A program made the position numbers and the translations under genes. Of a stretch of DNA of 64,000 nt, positions 18,298-27,423 are shown piece after piece (within the stretch, counting starts at the first letter, position 1; the number at the start of each line of letters is the position of its first letter). A model generated the notes under the pieces. That model saw nothing but the letters and a program-made list of their open reading frames with translations, did not search any database and was not told the origin of the DNA. The stretch is from Echinicola pacifica DSM 19836 (GTDB lineage: Bacteria; Bacteroidota; Bacteroidia; Cytophagales; Cyclobacteriaceae). The stretch lies in NCBI RefSeq assembly GCF_000373245.1, contig NZ_KB890754.1, positions 55,635 to 119,634 of the forward strand, in the 5' to 3' direction.

Positions 18298-21200
18298 ATG
18301 AAACAGATTTTACAAGAACCATTGGCTTGGGGTCCCCCAAGGAAAAGAGAGCCCGGCTTTCAGCCAAACCAAATTTGGAAGAAAGTAATCATTTTATTCC
18401 TGCTAATAAGCCCATTTACAGCCTATGTGCAGGCGTACACGAATGATCTTCTTCCTCAGCTGAATAAGGTGTATATAACCCTCGGTCTACAGGACCAATC
18501 GCTGGAGGAAGCACTTCAGAAAATAGAAGGGGAGACGCCTTATACGTTTTCCTATCGCTCTGCACATATAGCGAAATATGCTAGTCTTAGCCTGAGCGAA
18601 GAAAAGCGAACCTTGGAAAATACGCTTGAGATCCTACTTGGAGAAACAGACCTGACTTACGAAAGAGTAAAAAACAGCATCGTGATCCTTCCGCGTGGGG
18701 AGCAGGTAAATCCTGAGGTGAAAGCGGCGCTTGTTTCTGAAGCTATAATCGAAAAAAAGGTATCAGGACAGGTTACCTCGGAAGCGGAGCCCATGGGAAT
18801 CCCAGGGGTAAACGTTCGGGTGGAAGGTACCACCAAAGGCACCGTGACCGATATTGACGGCAAGTACAGCTTGACCGTTCCGGATGATGCCACTGTTTTG
18901 GAGTTTTCCTTTGTGGGATATAAAACCGTGAAAATCACAGTGGGCAATCAGTCCACTGTGAATATTGAAATGGAAGAGCTCCTCAGCGGGCTTAATGAGG
19001 TCGTGGTAGTGGGCTATGGTGTCCAAAAGAAAAGCGACCTTACCGGATCTGTGGTTTCCTTAACCGAGGAGAATTTTACCCAAGGGGCAAATTCCAATGC
19101 CCTTCAGCTGCTGAATGGCCGTGCAGCAGGGGTGAGCATCAGCCAGCCGAACTCCGCTCCTGGCGCCCAAACCAAAATACAAATTCGTGGAGCAGGATCT
19201 ATCAATGGAGACAATTCAGCATTGATCGTGGTGGATGGACTTCCGGGAATCAATCCTGCAGACCTTTCACCTGATGATATCGCCTCCATAGAGGTGCTGA
19301 AGGATGCTTCCTCTGCGGCGATTTATGGTACTCGCGCCGCAAACGGCGTGGTCCTAATCACCACCAAGACGGGTAAGAAGGGTGATCCGGTATTGAAATA
19401 TAATACCTATTATGGAATACAATCGGTGGCGAAGCGCGTGGATGTCCTCAATGGCCGAGAGTATATGGAGACCCTGAATGGCATTAGGGCCGATGGTGGC
19501 GGTCAGCCCATCTATACAGATGAGGAAGTGGCCCAGATGGGTGCTGGTACCAACTGGCAGGATGTGATTTTTAACCAAAATGCACCAGTCCAAAATCACC
19601 AGATCAGTATGTCTGGTGGCTCAGACAAAAGCACCTATTATGCCGGTTTGAACTACTTCAATCAGGATGGCTTAGTGAAAAATTCTAATTTCAAAAAGCT
19701 TAACCTGCGTGCCAATATGGACTTTAAACCTAAGGAGTTTTTGAGGTTTAAGTTCAATGTTAATTACACCCGCTCGGTACAAAATTCTATTCTATTTTCT
19801 AATGCAGCAAATGAAAGTGCAGGACCGATCAATTCTGCGATCCAATTTGACCCTACCTTGCCTTCAGGCTTGAATTCGGATGGTCGGTATTATTTGAATA
19901 GCTTCATTGCTTTGGATAATCCTGAGGCGCTAATAAATGGAGTGAGTCAGGAGAATTTGGATAGTCGATTTTATGGTACCTTCACCACGGAATTTGAGCC
20001 TATCAAGGGTCTCATCGGCTCTGTGCGATTGGGAGGTACAAATGCCACGGGGATGACCTCTAATTACCGGGACCGAAATACCATCAATGGCCTAAGTAAT
20101 GGAGGGATTGGCTCCAGAGAGGCTTCGGATTATACCCAGTGGCTTGCTGAATTTTTGGTAAAATACGATAAGGAATTTAATAAGGACCATCACCTGAATG
20201 TCTTGGTAGGGTCCACCTTTGAGGAATTCCTTACGGTGGGGGTGGATGCTAGTAGCAGAGGCTTCCTGTCAGATGTGACCAATGCGGATTTGCTGCAAAG
20301 TGGTGATGGCGATGAGGGAGACAATGTCCAGAGCTCGCGCTCAAGAAATAGACTTAACGGTTTTCTTGGTCGGGTCAATTATGACCTTAAAGGACGCTAT
20401 CTTTTCACGGCTTCCATCCGTGCAGATGGGACTTCACGTTTTTCGGATACTAATAAGTTTGCAGTGTTCCCTTCAGGAGCTTTTGCATGGAGAATCTCTG
20501 ACGAGCCCTTTTTCCAGGGCTTGACCAATACCTTTAGCACCGCCAAAGTAAGATTGGGTTATGGGCAATTAGGAAATCAGGGAGTGCCTAATTTTAGTAC
20601 TATTCAGACGCTAATAGCTGGAGGATCAGCAGTCTTTGGAGATGCTATCTACCAAGGAGTGGTCCCTGCCAGGCTTCCTAACCCGAACTTAAAATGGGAG
20701 ACTACTGAGGAAATTAACTTAGGTTTGGATTTCGGATTTGCCGGAGATAGGGTAAACGGCTCCCTGGATTTTTATGTGCGGAATACCAGAGATCAGATTT
20801 TCAGCAAACCTATTCCTGCAGTGGTGGGCTTTTCCAATATTTTGGTCAACTTCGGATCCGCTCGTAATTCAGGGATAGATTTTATGCTGAATTCAGTGAA
20901 TATTGATCAGGATAAATTCAAATGGAATTCCACCTTGAATTTCTCGGTTCTGAAGAATGAAGTGACCGCATTACCTGACTTTATCCCTGAAATCGTATCC
21001 GGACAGATCGGTACCTTTATTAGTAATTATCTGTTGGTACGGGAAGGGGTGGCAATGCGCTCATTCTATGGCTACGAAACGGAAGGGATCTTCCAGTTGG
21101 ATGACGATATAGCGGATTCCTCTCAGCCTGATGCCAAGCCCGGTCATATCAAGTTTAAGGATCAAAACCAGGATGGCGTCATCGACCTAAATGACCGCGT

Positions 21201-21720
21201 GGTATTGGGAGATCCATTTCCGGATTTCTCTCTAGGTTTCAGCAATTCCTTTACCTATAAACACTTTACCCTGGATATATTCCTGCAGTGGATCAATGGG
21301 ATTCAGACCTTGGATGCGAATGTTACCGAATCGCTGTATCCCACCAATGAGTACAGAAACCGTATTGCGGAATACCTGATCAACCGTTGGACTCCTGAGA
21401 ATCCCACCAATGAGTACCCAAGTGGGGTAAACCCTACCGCTTATGGAGGAGATTATATTATCAATTCCATGACGGTCAAGGATGCTTCCTATATTAGGCT
21501 AAAGACAATCACCCTAGGCTATGACTTCCCGCTGAATGGCAGCAAGATTTTCCGCAATATAAATGCCTATGCGGCGGTGGATAATCTATTTACCATCACG
21601 GATTTTGAGGGCTTTGATCCGGATGCCAGCGCAACAGGCACTGGAAGTGTCTCCAAGGTCAATTATAACAGTTATCCACTCAGCAGGACCCTAAGATTTG
21701 GGCTGAATGTTACATTCTAA
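18298..21720 (+). CDS. SusC/RagA-type TonB-dependent transporter with STN signalling domain
   Basis: An outer-membrane transporter of 1140 aa. The N-terminal 45 residues form a long signal peptide region (charged stretch then ILFLLISPFTAYVQA). An STN domain follows at about 57-135 (LEEALQKIEGETPYTFSYR). Next are a carboxypeptidase-like regulatory domain (about 155-235, GIPGVNVRVEGTTKGTVTDIDG), the TonB-box-like region with LNEVVVVGYGVQKK, a plug (SIEVLKDASSAAIYGTRAANGVVLITTK) and a 22-strand-type barrel ending in the aromatic-terminated LRFGLNVTF. The STN domain is what contacts FecR, which matches the FecR/sigma pair directly upstream. It is paired with the SusD at 21733 (12-base gap). It imports an oligosaccharide of unknown structure. 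The sulfatase downstream suggests a sulfated one. Confidence 0.97.
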   Translation: MKQILQEPLAWGPPRKREPGFQPNQIWKKVIILFLLISPFTAYVQAYTNDLLPQLNKVYITLGLQDQSLEEALQKIEGETPYTFSYRSAHIAKYASLSLSEEKRTLENTLEILLGETDLTYERVKNSIVILPRGEQVNPEVKAALVSEAIIEKKVSGQVTSEAEPMGIPGVNVRVEGTTKGTVTDIDGKYSLTVPDDATVLEFSFVGYKTVKITVGNQSTVNIEMEELLSGLNEVVVVGYGVQKKSDLTGSVVSLTEENFTQGANSNALQLLNGRAAGVSISQPNSAPGAQTKIQIRGAGSINGDNSALIVVDGLPGINPADLSPDDIASIEVLKDASSAAIYGTRAANGVVLITTKTGKKGDPVLKYNTYYGIQSVAKRVDVLNGREYMETLNGIRADGGGQPIYTDEEVAQMGAGTNWQDVIFNQNAPVQNHQISMSGGSDKSTYYAGLNYFNQDGLVKNSNFKKLNLRANMDFKPKEFLRFKFNVNYTRSVQNSILFSNAANESAGPINSAIQFDPTLPSGLNSDGRYYLNSFIALDNPEALINGVSQENLDSRFYGTFTTEFEPIKGLIGSVRLGGTNATGMTSNYRDRNTINGLSNGGIGSREASDYTQWLAEFLVKYDKEFNKDHHLNVLVGSTFEEFLTVGVDASSRGFLSDVTNADLLQSGDGDEGDNVQSSRSRNRLNGFLGRVNYDLKGRYLFTASIRADGTSRFSDTNKFAVFPSGAFAWRISDEPFFQGLTNTFSTAKVRLGYGQLGNQGVPNFSTIQTLIAGGSAVFGDAIYQGVVPARLPNPNLKWETTEEINLGLDFGFAGDRVNGSLDFYVRNTRDQIFSKPIPAVVGFSNILVNFGSARNSGIDFMLNSVNIDQDKFKWNSTLNFSVLKNEVTALPDFIPEIVSGQIGTFISNYLLVREGVAMRSFYGYETEGIFQLDDDIADSSQPDAKPGHIKFKDQNQDGVIDLNDRVVLGDPFPDFSLGFSNSFTYKHFTLDIFLQWINGIQTLDANVTESLYPTNEYRNRIAEYLINRWTPENPTNEYPSGVNPTAYGGDYIINSMTVKDASYIRLKTITLGYDFPLNGSKIFRNINAYAAVDNLFTITDFEGFDPDASATGTGSVSKVNYNSYPLSRTLRFGLNVTF

Positions 21721-21732
21721 AATTACAGACTC

Positions 21733-23223
21733 ATGAAGATCTTCAATAAGTATATCAATCGCTCAATAGTAGTACTATCTGGCCTGGCGGTGGCCCTTAC
21801 GGGATGTATGGGCTTTCTGGAAGAGGAAGTATATACTCAATATGACCCTGATTCTTTCCTTCAGGACCCCTCAGGCGTAGATGCCCTCCTTACCGGGGCT
21901 TATGCTCGGTCGAGAATTATCTCATATAACCATAGAGATTATGCTTTTTTGCTAAATGAATTCGGCACTGATATCGCCTGGGAAACCGGTGGTGGTCTGG
22001 AGCGGGTGGCAGCACCTTTCATCCAGTTTTCATGGCCTGTGAACAATTCCATCCTCAATGGGGTTTGGAACAAGATGTACTCGGCCATTTCTAGTGCTAA
22101 TACCGTCCTACTGGTGGCCAATGGCCTTAGTGGCCCAAGTGAATCTGAGTTGAATGCTCTCCGGGCAGAGGCGAGATTTATTCGGGCCTCTTCTTATTAT
22201 TTTCTCTATAATCTATTTGGCCCTACGCCAATAATAGAGATTCCAGCCGGAGCAACTCCCGCAGAAATTGAGGAAATCGGGCAGAGCACTCCGCGAGCCT
22301 CCAAGGAGGATTTCCTAAAGTATATGTTTGACGATTTGGATTTTGCGACAGCAAACCTTCCTGTGCAGGAAAAACTCATCGGTAGGGCATCCAAGGGAGC
22401 TGCTTTAGGTTTCAAGATGAAAATCTACCTCAATGATAAGCAGTGGGACAATGTGGCTGCCACCGCTCAGGAGATAATGGACCTGGGAGTCTATACATTA
22501 TATGATGATTATGAGGAGCTATTCTCCGTGGATGGGGAAGCCAATAAGGAGTATATATTCCGTGCACCTTGTATTCCACAGGATGGCTACCAAAATAACT
22601 ATATGGCTCATGCCTTTCCTCCAGGTTATCCAATCCAAAGTTCCTGGGCCAATTATGGGGCTCAGTACAGAACCTATTCCGCTTTCTACAAAACGTTTGA
22701 GGAAGCAGACTTAAGGAGGAATTTGTTGATTACCAATTATGTCAGCACCACAGGAGAGAATATAGAATTGCTGGAAGATGAAAATGGAATGCCTTTGGAT
22801 AATGTAAGGAGCTTCAAATACTGGCCAGATCCTGACGGAATTGGTGAGTCGCATGGCAATGACCTCGTATTTATCCGCTATGCAGATGTACTCTTGGCCA
22901 GGGCAGAGGCACTGAATGAACTTAATGGCCCCAGTCAGGAGGTCTTTGACCTGATCAATAGTGTGAGAGAGCGAGCAAATGCTTCCTTGGTGGGTTCGGC
23001 GGAATATAGCTCTGCAGATCAGCTGCGTGCATTTATCCTGGCAGAGCGAGCAAGGGAGTTTTATAGCGAAGGTATGCGAAGAGAAGACCTGATCCGCCAT
23101 GGAGAGTTTGTGAATGGCGCCATCTCTAGGGGCTGGAATGCCAAGCCTCATCAGGTACTTTATCCTATTCCCCTTCAGCAGATCGATACAAATCCTAACC
23201 TGGAACAAAACCCGGGCTATTAA
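21733..23223 (+). CDS. SusD/RagB-type glycan-binding lipoprotein
   Basis: A 496-aa surface lipoprotein; lipobox LTGC with Cys25. SusD-type features: a TPR-rich N-terminal half with LRAEARFIRASSYYFLYNLFGPTPII, the late LLARAEALNELNG, a GMRREDLIRHGEF helix and the terminal NPNLEQNPGY motif. It should cap the SusC barrel at 18298 and deliver bound oligosaccharide. It shares an operon with that gene (12-base gap) and with the sulfatase (23-base gap). Confidence 0.97.
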   Translation: MKIFNKYINRSIVVLSGLAVALTGCMGFLEEEVYTQYDPDSFLQDPSGVDALLTGAYARSRIISYNHRDYAFLLNEFGTDIAWETGGGLERVAAPFIQFSWPVNNSILNGVWNKMYSAISSANTVLLVANGLSGPSESELNALRAEARFIRASSYYFLYNLFGPTPIIEIPAGATPAEIEEIGQSTPRASKEDFLKYMFDDLDFATANLPVQEKLIGRASKGAALGFKMKIYLNDKQWDNVAATAQEIMDLGVYTLYDDYEELFSVDGEANKEYIFRAPCIPQDGYQNNYMAHAFPPGYPIQSSWANYGAQYRTYSAFYKTFEEADLRRNLLITNYVSTTGENIELLEDENGMPLDNVRSFKYWPDPDGIGESHGNDLVFIRYADVLLARAEALNELNGPSQEVFDLINSVRERANASLVGSAEYSSADQLRAFILAERAREFYSEGMRREDLIRHGEFVNGAISRGWNAKPHQVLYPIPLQQIDTNPNLEQNPGY

Positions 23224-23246
23224 GCCTTTCAAACTGAGAACTGAAG

Positions 23247-24725
23247 ATGACTCAAGCGAAATCAATAAATAAGATAAAAGCCTTCACGTTGGTAGGCAAA
23301 GCCTTGCTTGGCCTGATGCTACTGTCTAGCTGTGGCAAATCGGGAAAAAAGGAGGCGCTAAATTCCAGCCCTCCTAATATCCTTCTGATCCATGTCGATG
23401 ATCTTGGATGGGCTGATGTGGGGGCTTTTGGGAGTGATTTTTATCAAACTCCGAATATAGACCAGCTGGCAAGGCAGGGCATGAAGTTTACCCAGTCTTA
23501 TGCTGCGGCAGCCATATGCTCTCCTACTCGTGCCGCCATGTTGACGGGGAAATACCCGGCACGCATAGGCATCACAGACTGGATAAGAGCCGAATTTCAG
23601 GGAGGGGTACTGCCTGCTGACGGAGGAAACCCCCAAGGATATGATGAGAATGAAGGCTTGGCTCTCAAAACGCCCAAGAACTTCCTCTTCATGCCTTTGG
23701 AACAAAAGACCATAGCAGAATACCTGAAGGAACTGGGTTTTGCTACTGCTCACGTGGGAAAATGGCACTTGGGCTCGGAGAGTCATTTTCCAGAACAGCA
23801 GGGCTTCGATGTGAATAAGGGCGGCTGCGACCTAGGACAGCCACCAAGCTATTTTGACCCTTACGAACCTTTCAACGGTAATCCAGACTATATTATTCCT
23901 AATCTGCCACCACGCAAAACAGGCGAGTACCTTACCGATAGGGAAGGAGATGAGGTGGTGGATTTTATAAGTAATAATAAAGATAAACCCTTCTTTGTCC
24001 ATTGGGCTAGCTATACCGTGCATACGCCGCTGATGGGAAAGGAGGAAGTGGTGGATAAATACAAGGAACTTCCCACGGGTAAGCAAAATAATCCGACCTA
24101 TGCCGCCATGGTGGAGAGCCTGGACGATAATGTGGGTAAAATCCTTGATGCTTTGGATAGCCTGGGGCTGGCGCACAATACCCTGGTGATCTTTACCTCT
24201 GATAACGGCGGGCTGATGGGGAATCCAAATCGTCAAGTGACCAATAATGCTCCATTGAGATCTGAAAAAGGGTATCCTTATGAAGGAGGGATTCGGATCC
24301 CCACCATCATGAGATGGCCAGGGATGATCCCTGAAAACACCGAATCGGCCACCCCCATCATTTCTATGGATATGCTGCCCACCATTCTGGAAATCACAGG
24401 ATTGGATCAAGGGGCCGAGAAGGTGGATGGCAAAAGTCTGACCGCCTTGATGAGCGATCCTGATCAGAGCTTGGATAGGGATATGTTTTGGCATTTCCCT
24501 CATTATCGGGGTTCGGATGTGGTGCCTTATTCCATCATTCGATCAGGAAAATATAAGCTGATCCATTATTATGGGCAGCAGCAGGATGAGCTGTTTGACC
24601 TTGAGGCAGACCAAAAAGAGGAACAAAATCTTATTAATAAGGACCTTAATTTGGATGCGGCCTTACTGGAAAAGTTGATGACCTGGACGGAAGAAACTGG
24701 AGCAAAAATGCCAGTTAAAAAATAA
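23247..24725 (+). CDS. Sulfatase, family S1, lipoprotein
   Basis: A 492-aa sulfatase. Lipobox LLSSC with Cys29 suggests membrane anchoring, unlike the soluble sulfatase at 4418. The motif C-S-P-T-R at Cys91, followed by AAMLTGKYPARIGITDW, is the formylglycine site. NILLIHVDDLGWADVG holds the first metal aspartates, TVHTPL and FTSDNGG follow, and LRSEKGYPYEGGIRIP is the conserved later stretch. It lies in the same unit as the SusC/SusD pair upstream, so its substrate is probably the glycan bound by that pair. Whether it acts on the surface or in the periplasm cannot be told from the sequence. It needs an anSME-type maturase encoded elsewhere. Confidence 0.96.
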   Translation: MTQAKSINKIKAFTLVGKALLGLMLLSSCGKSGKKEALNSSPPNILLIHVDDLGWADVGAFGSDFYQTPNIDQLARQGMKFTQSYAAAAICSPTRAAMLTGKYPARIGITDWIRAEFQGGVLPADGGNPQGYDENEGLALKTPKNFLFMPLEQKTIAEYLKELGFATAHVGKWHLGSESHFPEQQGFDVNKGGCDLGQPPSYFDPYEPFNGNPDYIIPNLPPRKTGEYLTDREGDEVVDFISNNKDKPFFVHWASYTVHTPLMGKEEVVDKYKELPTGKQNNPTYAAMVESLDDNVGKILDALDSLGLAHNTLVIFTSDNGGLMGNPNRQVTNNAPLRSEKGYPYEGGIRIPTIMRWPGMIPENTESATPIISMDMLPTILEITGLDQGAEKVDGKSLTALMSDPDQSLDRDMFWHFPHYRGSDVVPYSIIRSGKYKLIHYYGQQQDELFDLEADQKEEQNLINKDLNLDAALLEKLMTWTEETGAKMPVKK

Positions 24726-24769
24726 GTTTCACCAAGCTTTTGGCGGACGCCACTATCAATTAGGCCATA

Positions 24770-24808
24770 AAAAAAAGGAGACCAATGTAAAGTTGGTCTC
24801 CTTATTAA
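24770..24808. terminator. Bidirectional terminator between sulfatase and msrB
   Basis: A perfect 11-bp stem: AAGGAGACCAA (24775-24785) with TTGGTCTCCTT (24793-24803), loop of seven. On the minus strand it is followed by eight or more T, so it ends the msrA-msrB transcript well. It can also stop the sulfatase operon on the plus strand. Confidence 0.85.
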
Positions 24809-24993
24809 TATTAGGTCTCAAGATTGATTTCTCAATAGCAGAGGTAGTTTCTCTTTCGGAGCCTTACCGTATAGGAGCTTCTTCCAAGGTAATCATCACT
24901 TTGGAAAAAGCATGACGGAAGGCCTACTTTGATTATTATTCTCACAGCAAGATCTTGGGGAACCCTATCCTATAGAAGCTTACTGTACCGATA

Positions 24994-25512
24994 TTATTTG
25001 CTTGCCACACCGAAGGGTTCAAAGTCCAGCGAAACACTGTTCATGCAGAATCGCTTATGAGTGGGTGGAGGGCCATCATCGAATATATGCCCAAGGTGGC
25101 TATCGCAACGCCCGCACTCCACTTCTATTCGTTTCATACCATGGCTATTGTCTTCCTTATAAATGACACTATTTTTCCTTACCGTTTCGAAGAAACTAGG
25201 CCATCCACAGTCACTTTCGAATTTTGCTTCTGAAAGAAATAACTTATTGCCGCATACGGCGCAGTAATAAGTGCCTTTGGTATCCTTATCCCAAAATTGC
25301 CCCGTAAAAGCTCTTTCGGTGACTTCCTCCCTTGCCACAGCGTACAGGAAAGGAGGGAGGATTTCCTTCCATTCTTTATCAGTTACCTTCAGTTTAGTGG
25401 TATCCGTTTTGGAATAGTAGGGATTTTCTTTTTGAACATTGCTTTGCCCCATGCTGCAGCTCCATAAGCCGGTCATTGCCAGAGCAAAAATCATTATCGT
25501 CTTCGTCATCAT
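24994..25512 (-). CDS. msrB: Peptide-methionine (R)-S-oxide reductase MsrB, lipoprotein
   Basis: A 172-aa MsrB with an N-terminal lipobox (GLWSC, Cys19), so an exported, anchored form. MsrB signatures: WKEILPPFLYAVAREEVTERAFTG, the zinc-site pairs C-A-V-C and C-G-R-C, DCGWPSFFE, SHLGHIFDDGPPPTHKRFC with catalytic Cys156, and MNSVSL. It reduces the R-form of methionine sulfoxide in extracytoplasmic proteins. It is the second gene of a two-gene minus-strand unit, 16 bases after msrA. A second Met two codons into the chain, an alternative start, makes no difference to function. The reductant (an exported thioredoxin-like protein) is not in the window. Confidence 0.97.
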   Translation of the reverse strand: MMTKTIMIFALAMTGLWSCSMGQSNVQKENPYYSKTDTTKLKVTDKEWKEILPPFLYAVAREEVTERAFTGQFWDKDTKGTYYCAVCGNKLFLSEAKFESDCGWPSFFETVRKNSVIYKEDNSHGMKRIEVECGRCDSHLGHIFDDGPPPTHKRFCMNSVSLDFEPFGVASK

Positions 25513-25528
25513 ATTTTTAGAGGCTTAA

Positions 25529-26146
25529 TTACTTACTTGTTTTTAATTTTTCCTTAAACACCTTTTTGAACTTCTCCAATTTAGGGCTGATCACATACTG
25601 GCAGTAGCCTTGGTTTTTGTTAAGGTTATAATAGTTCTGATGGTAGTCCTCAGCAATATAAAAGGTGTCATATGGAGCCACTTCCGTGACCACGTTTTTA
25701 GGATATACCTTTTCTTCATTCATTCTTTTGATATAGAATTCAGCTTTTTCCTTTTGGTCCTGGTCATGATAAAAGATAGCACTGCGGTATTGGGTACCCA
25801 CATCATTTCCCTGTCGGTTGAGCTGTGTAGGATCATGAGCCACAAAGAAGGCCTCCAATAATTCCTCATAACTGATCACTGAGGGATCGAAAGTAATGTC
25901 TATCGCTTCTGCGTGACCGGTATTACCTGCGCTTACCTGCTTATAGGTAGGGTTTTTTACATGGCCGCCGATATAACCGGACACGACCTTGGATACTCCT
26001 TCCAACTGAAGAAATTGGGCTTCGACGCACCAAAAACATCCGGCGGCAAAGGTTGCCGTTTCATTTTTGACAGGCTGGCTTCCCGCTATAGAGGGGGAGG
26101 AAATCATCATCATAAGACCTCCTAATACTAATAATAAGTTTTTCAT
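25529..26146 (-). CDS. msrA: Peptide-methionine (S)-S-oxide reductase MsrA, exported
   Basis: A 205-aa MsrA with a signal peptide of about 21 residues (MMMISSPSIAG). The catalytic G-C-F-W-C motif is at residues 36-40, with nucleophile Cys37. VSGYIGGHVKNPTYKQVSAGNTGHAEAI, FFVAHDPTQLNRQGNDVGTQYRSAIFY and a C-terminal GYCQYV with a likely recycling cysteine complete the family pattern. It handles the S-form of methionine sulfoxide, complementing MsrB encoded 16 bases downstream. Together they form a periplasmic repair pair against oxidative damage. Confidence 0.97.
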   Translation of the reverse strand: MKNLLLVLGGLMMMISSPSIAGSQPVKNETATFAAGCFWCVEAQFLQLEGVSKVVSGYIGGHVKNPTYKQVSAGNTGHAEAIDITFDPSVISYEELLEAFFVAHDPTQLNRQGNDVGTQYRSAIFYHDQDQKEKAEFYIKRMNEEKVYPKNVVTEVAPYDTFYIAEDYHQNYYNLNKNQGYCQYVISPKLEKFKKVFKEKLKTSK

Positions 26147-26345
26147 AATTGTTGGGCTGAGATTATTTCTCTTGATACTTTAGGTTTCTATTCTAACGGT
26201 ATATTAATAGGTACGGTAAATGCCCATGGAATGGTTGTACCCTTCGGCGGTATAAACCCAAAATGGGCCAAATAGCTAACTAATAAGGAAGGATAGGCCA
26301 TTAATTGCCTTAGGATAAGGGCAGATAGTCCGATATAGCCAATAA

Positions 26346-26933
26346 CTAAATTAGAGAAAGTATAAGTTCCCCGAAGAGTATAAATGCGGTTAATTTGGCA
26401 TTTTTTAATACTTCCTTAAAGCCTTGGGTGGCCAGAGAAAGATGATTCTCCACGGTCTTAGTGCTGATACCTAAGCGCTCAGCAATCTCCTTATGACTCA
26501 TTCCTTTGAGCCTGGCCATTTCGAATACCATCCTCCTCCGCTCCGGGAGATTGGCGAGGATTTGTTCCATAATGTCTCTGAGCTCATTATATTCCACTGT
26601 ATCCTGCGTGCTATTGCTGGGAGTCATCAGCTGCATTTGGTATTTATCAAGTGCCACTTCCTTACTTTTTTTCCTTAAAAAGTCTAAGATAAGGTTTTGG
26701 GCAATTTTGAATAAATAAGATTTAATGGATTTGTCCACCTGAATGTTTTGGCGATTACACCATAATTTGACAAAGCTCTCTTGAGTAATTTCCTCTGCAT
26801 CTGCGCGATTTATTCCATAATTTAGGCAGAAAGAAAATATCTGCTTATGAAACATGGTGTACAATTGATAAAAGGCCTTCCTGTCATCTGAAACGATAAG
26901 TTTTGAAATTTCATATAAGGAGGTATTTATCAT
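26346..26933 (-). CDS. ECF RNA polymerase sigma factor, FecI-like
   Basis: A 195-aa sigma factor. Region 2 is near residues 15-85 (AFYQLYTMFHKQIFSFCLNYG, DAEEITQESFVKLWCNRQNI). Region 4 is near 125-180 (LPERRRMVFEMARLKGMSHKEIAERLGISTKTVENHLSLA). The chain ends with a hydrophobic tail (LTAFILFGELILSLI). It is divergent from the FecR gene at 27424 rather than upstream of it on the same strand, with 490 bases between. It remains the obvious partner of that FecR and of the STN-bearing SusC at 28615. Confidence 0.95.
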   Translation of the reverse strand: MINTSLYEISKLIVSDDRKAFYQLYTMFHKQIFSFCLNYGINRADAEEITQESFVKLWCNRQNIQVDKSIKSYLFKIAQNLILDFLRKKSKEVALDKYQMQLMTPSNSTQDTVEYNELRDIMEQILANLPERRRMVFEMARLKGMSHKEIAERLGISTKTVENHLSLATQGFKEVLKNAKLTAFILFGELILSLI

Positions 26934-27423
26934 TTTACTGAAACAATAGGGGGTGAAAATAAACTATTGAAAGTTATTTCGATAAGTAATATATAAAATG
27001 AAAGTAACATTTTCTTAATATTTGTTAAAAATTCTTCCTGATAATTTGAAAGGAGGCGTGTAGGACGATTACCCTTATTTCCCACCTCCAACAAGGGTAG
27101 GGTTAAGCTTCTATATTCCACTTTAGGTTCCTATATGCAGGATCTAGGGAATATAGTATCAGGAAAATGGGGTCATTTCAAAAATTACCGAGAACACCTA
27201 CTGGGTTTTCGGTACAAAACGCTTAGGCTCTATGATTTAGTAAAGGTAGGACTGGCTAGAACTGGTGGTTTTAGGGTATAGTGAGTAGGTTGAATTTTTA
27301 ATAGATTCGAAAACTTCACTAAGAATGGGACTCAAGAAAAATAAATGTTTAAAATTTTTTAATAACGCTTGGGGGGTAAAGGATCTTTTGGCGTATTACT
27401 TATATACAAACGAATATCACTGA
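26934..27423. other. 490-base divergent region between sigma factor and FecR genes
   Basis: No supported gene. The regulatory sequences of both divergent genes must lie here, but no clear TAnnTTTG/TTTG pair is visible. A hairpin at 27186-27214 is listed separately. A 63-codon minus-strand frame (26930-27121) touching the sigma gene start has no recognisable features. Confidence 0.5.
27186..27214. repeat. Hairpin with 10-bp stem in the divergent region
   Basis: TACCGAGAAC (27186-27195) pairs with GTTTTCGGTA (27205-27214), with one G-T pair and a nine-base loop. On the minus strand it is followed by AATTTTTG, which resembles a terminator, yet no minus-strand gene precedes it. It may be a regulatory or small-RNA element. 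Confidence 0.45.

Noticed and set aside
22711-23832. Long antisense frames opposite SusD and the second sulfatase
   Set aside because: They mirror the codon pattern of the genes on the plus strand and show no protein family features.
26930-27121. 63-codon minus-strand frame touching the sigma factor start
   Set aside because: The four-base overlap suggested coupling, but the translation has no family features and the region is the sigma gene upstream region.
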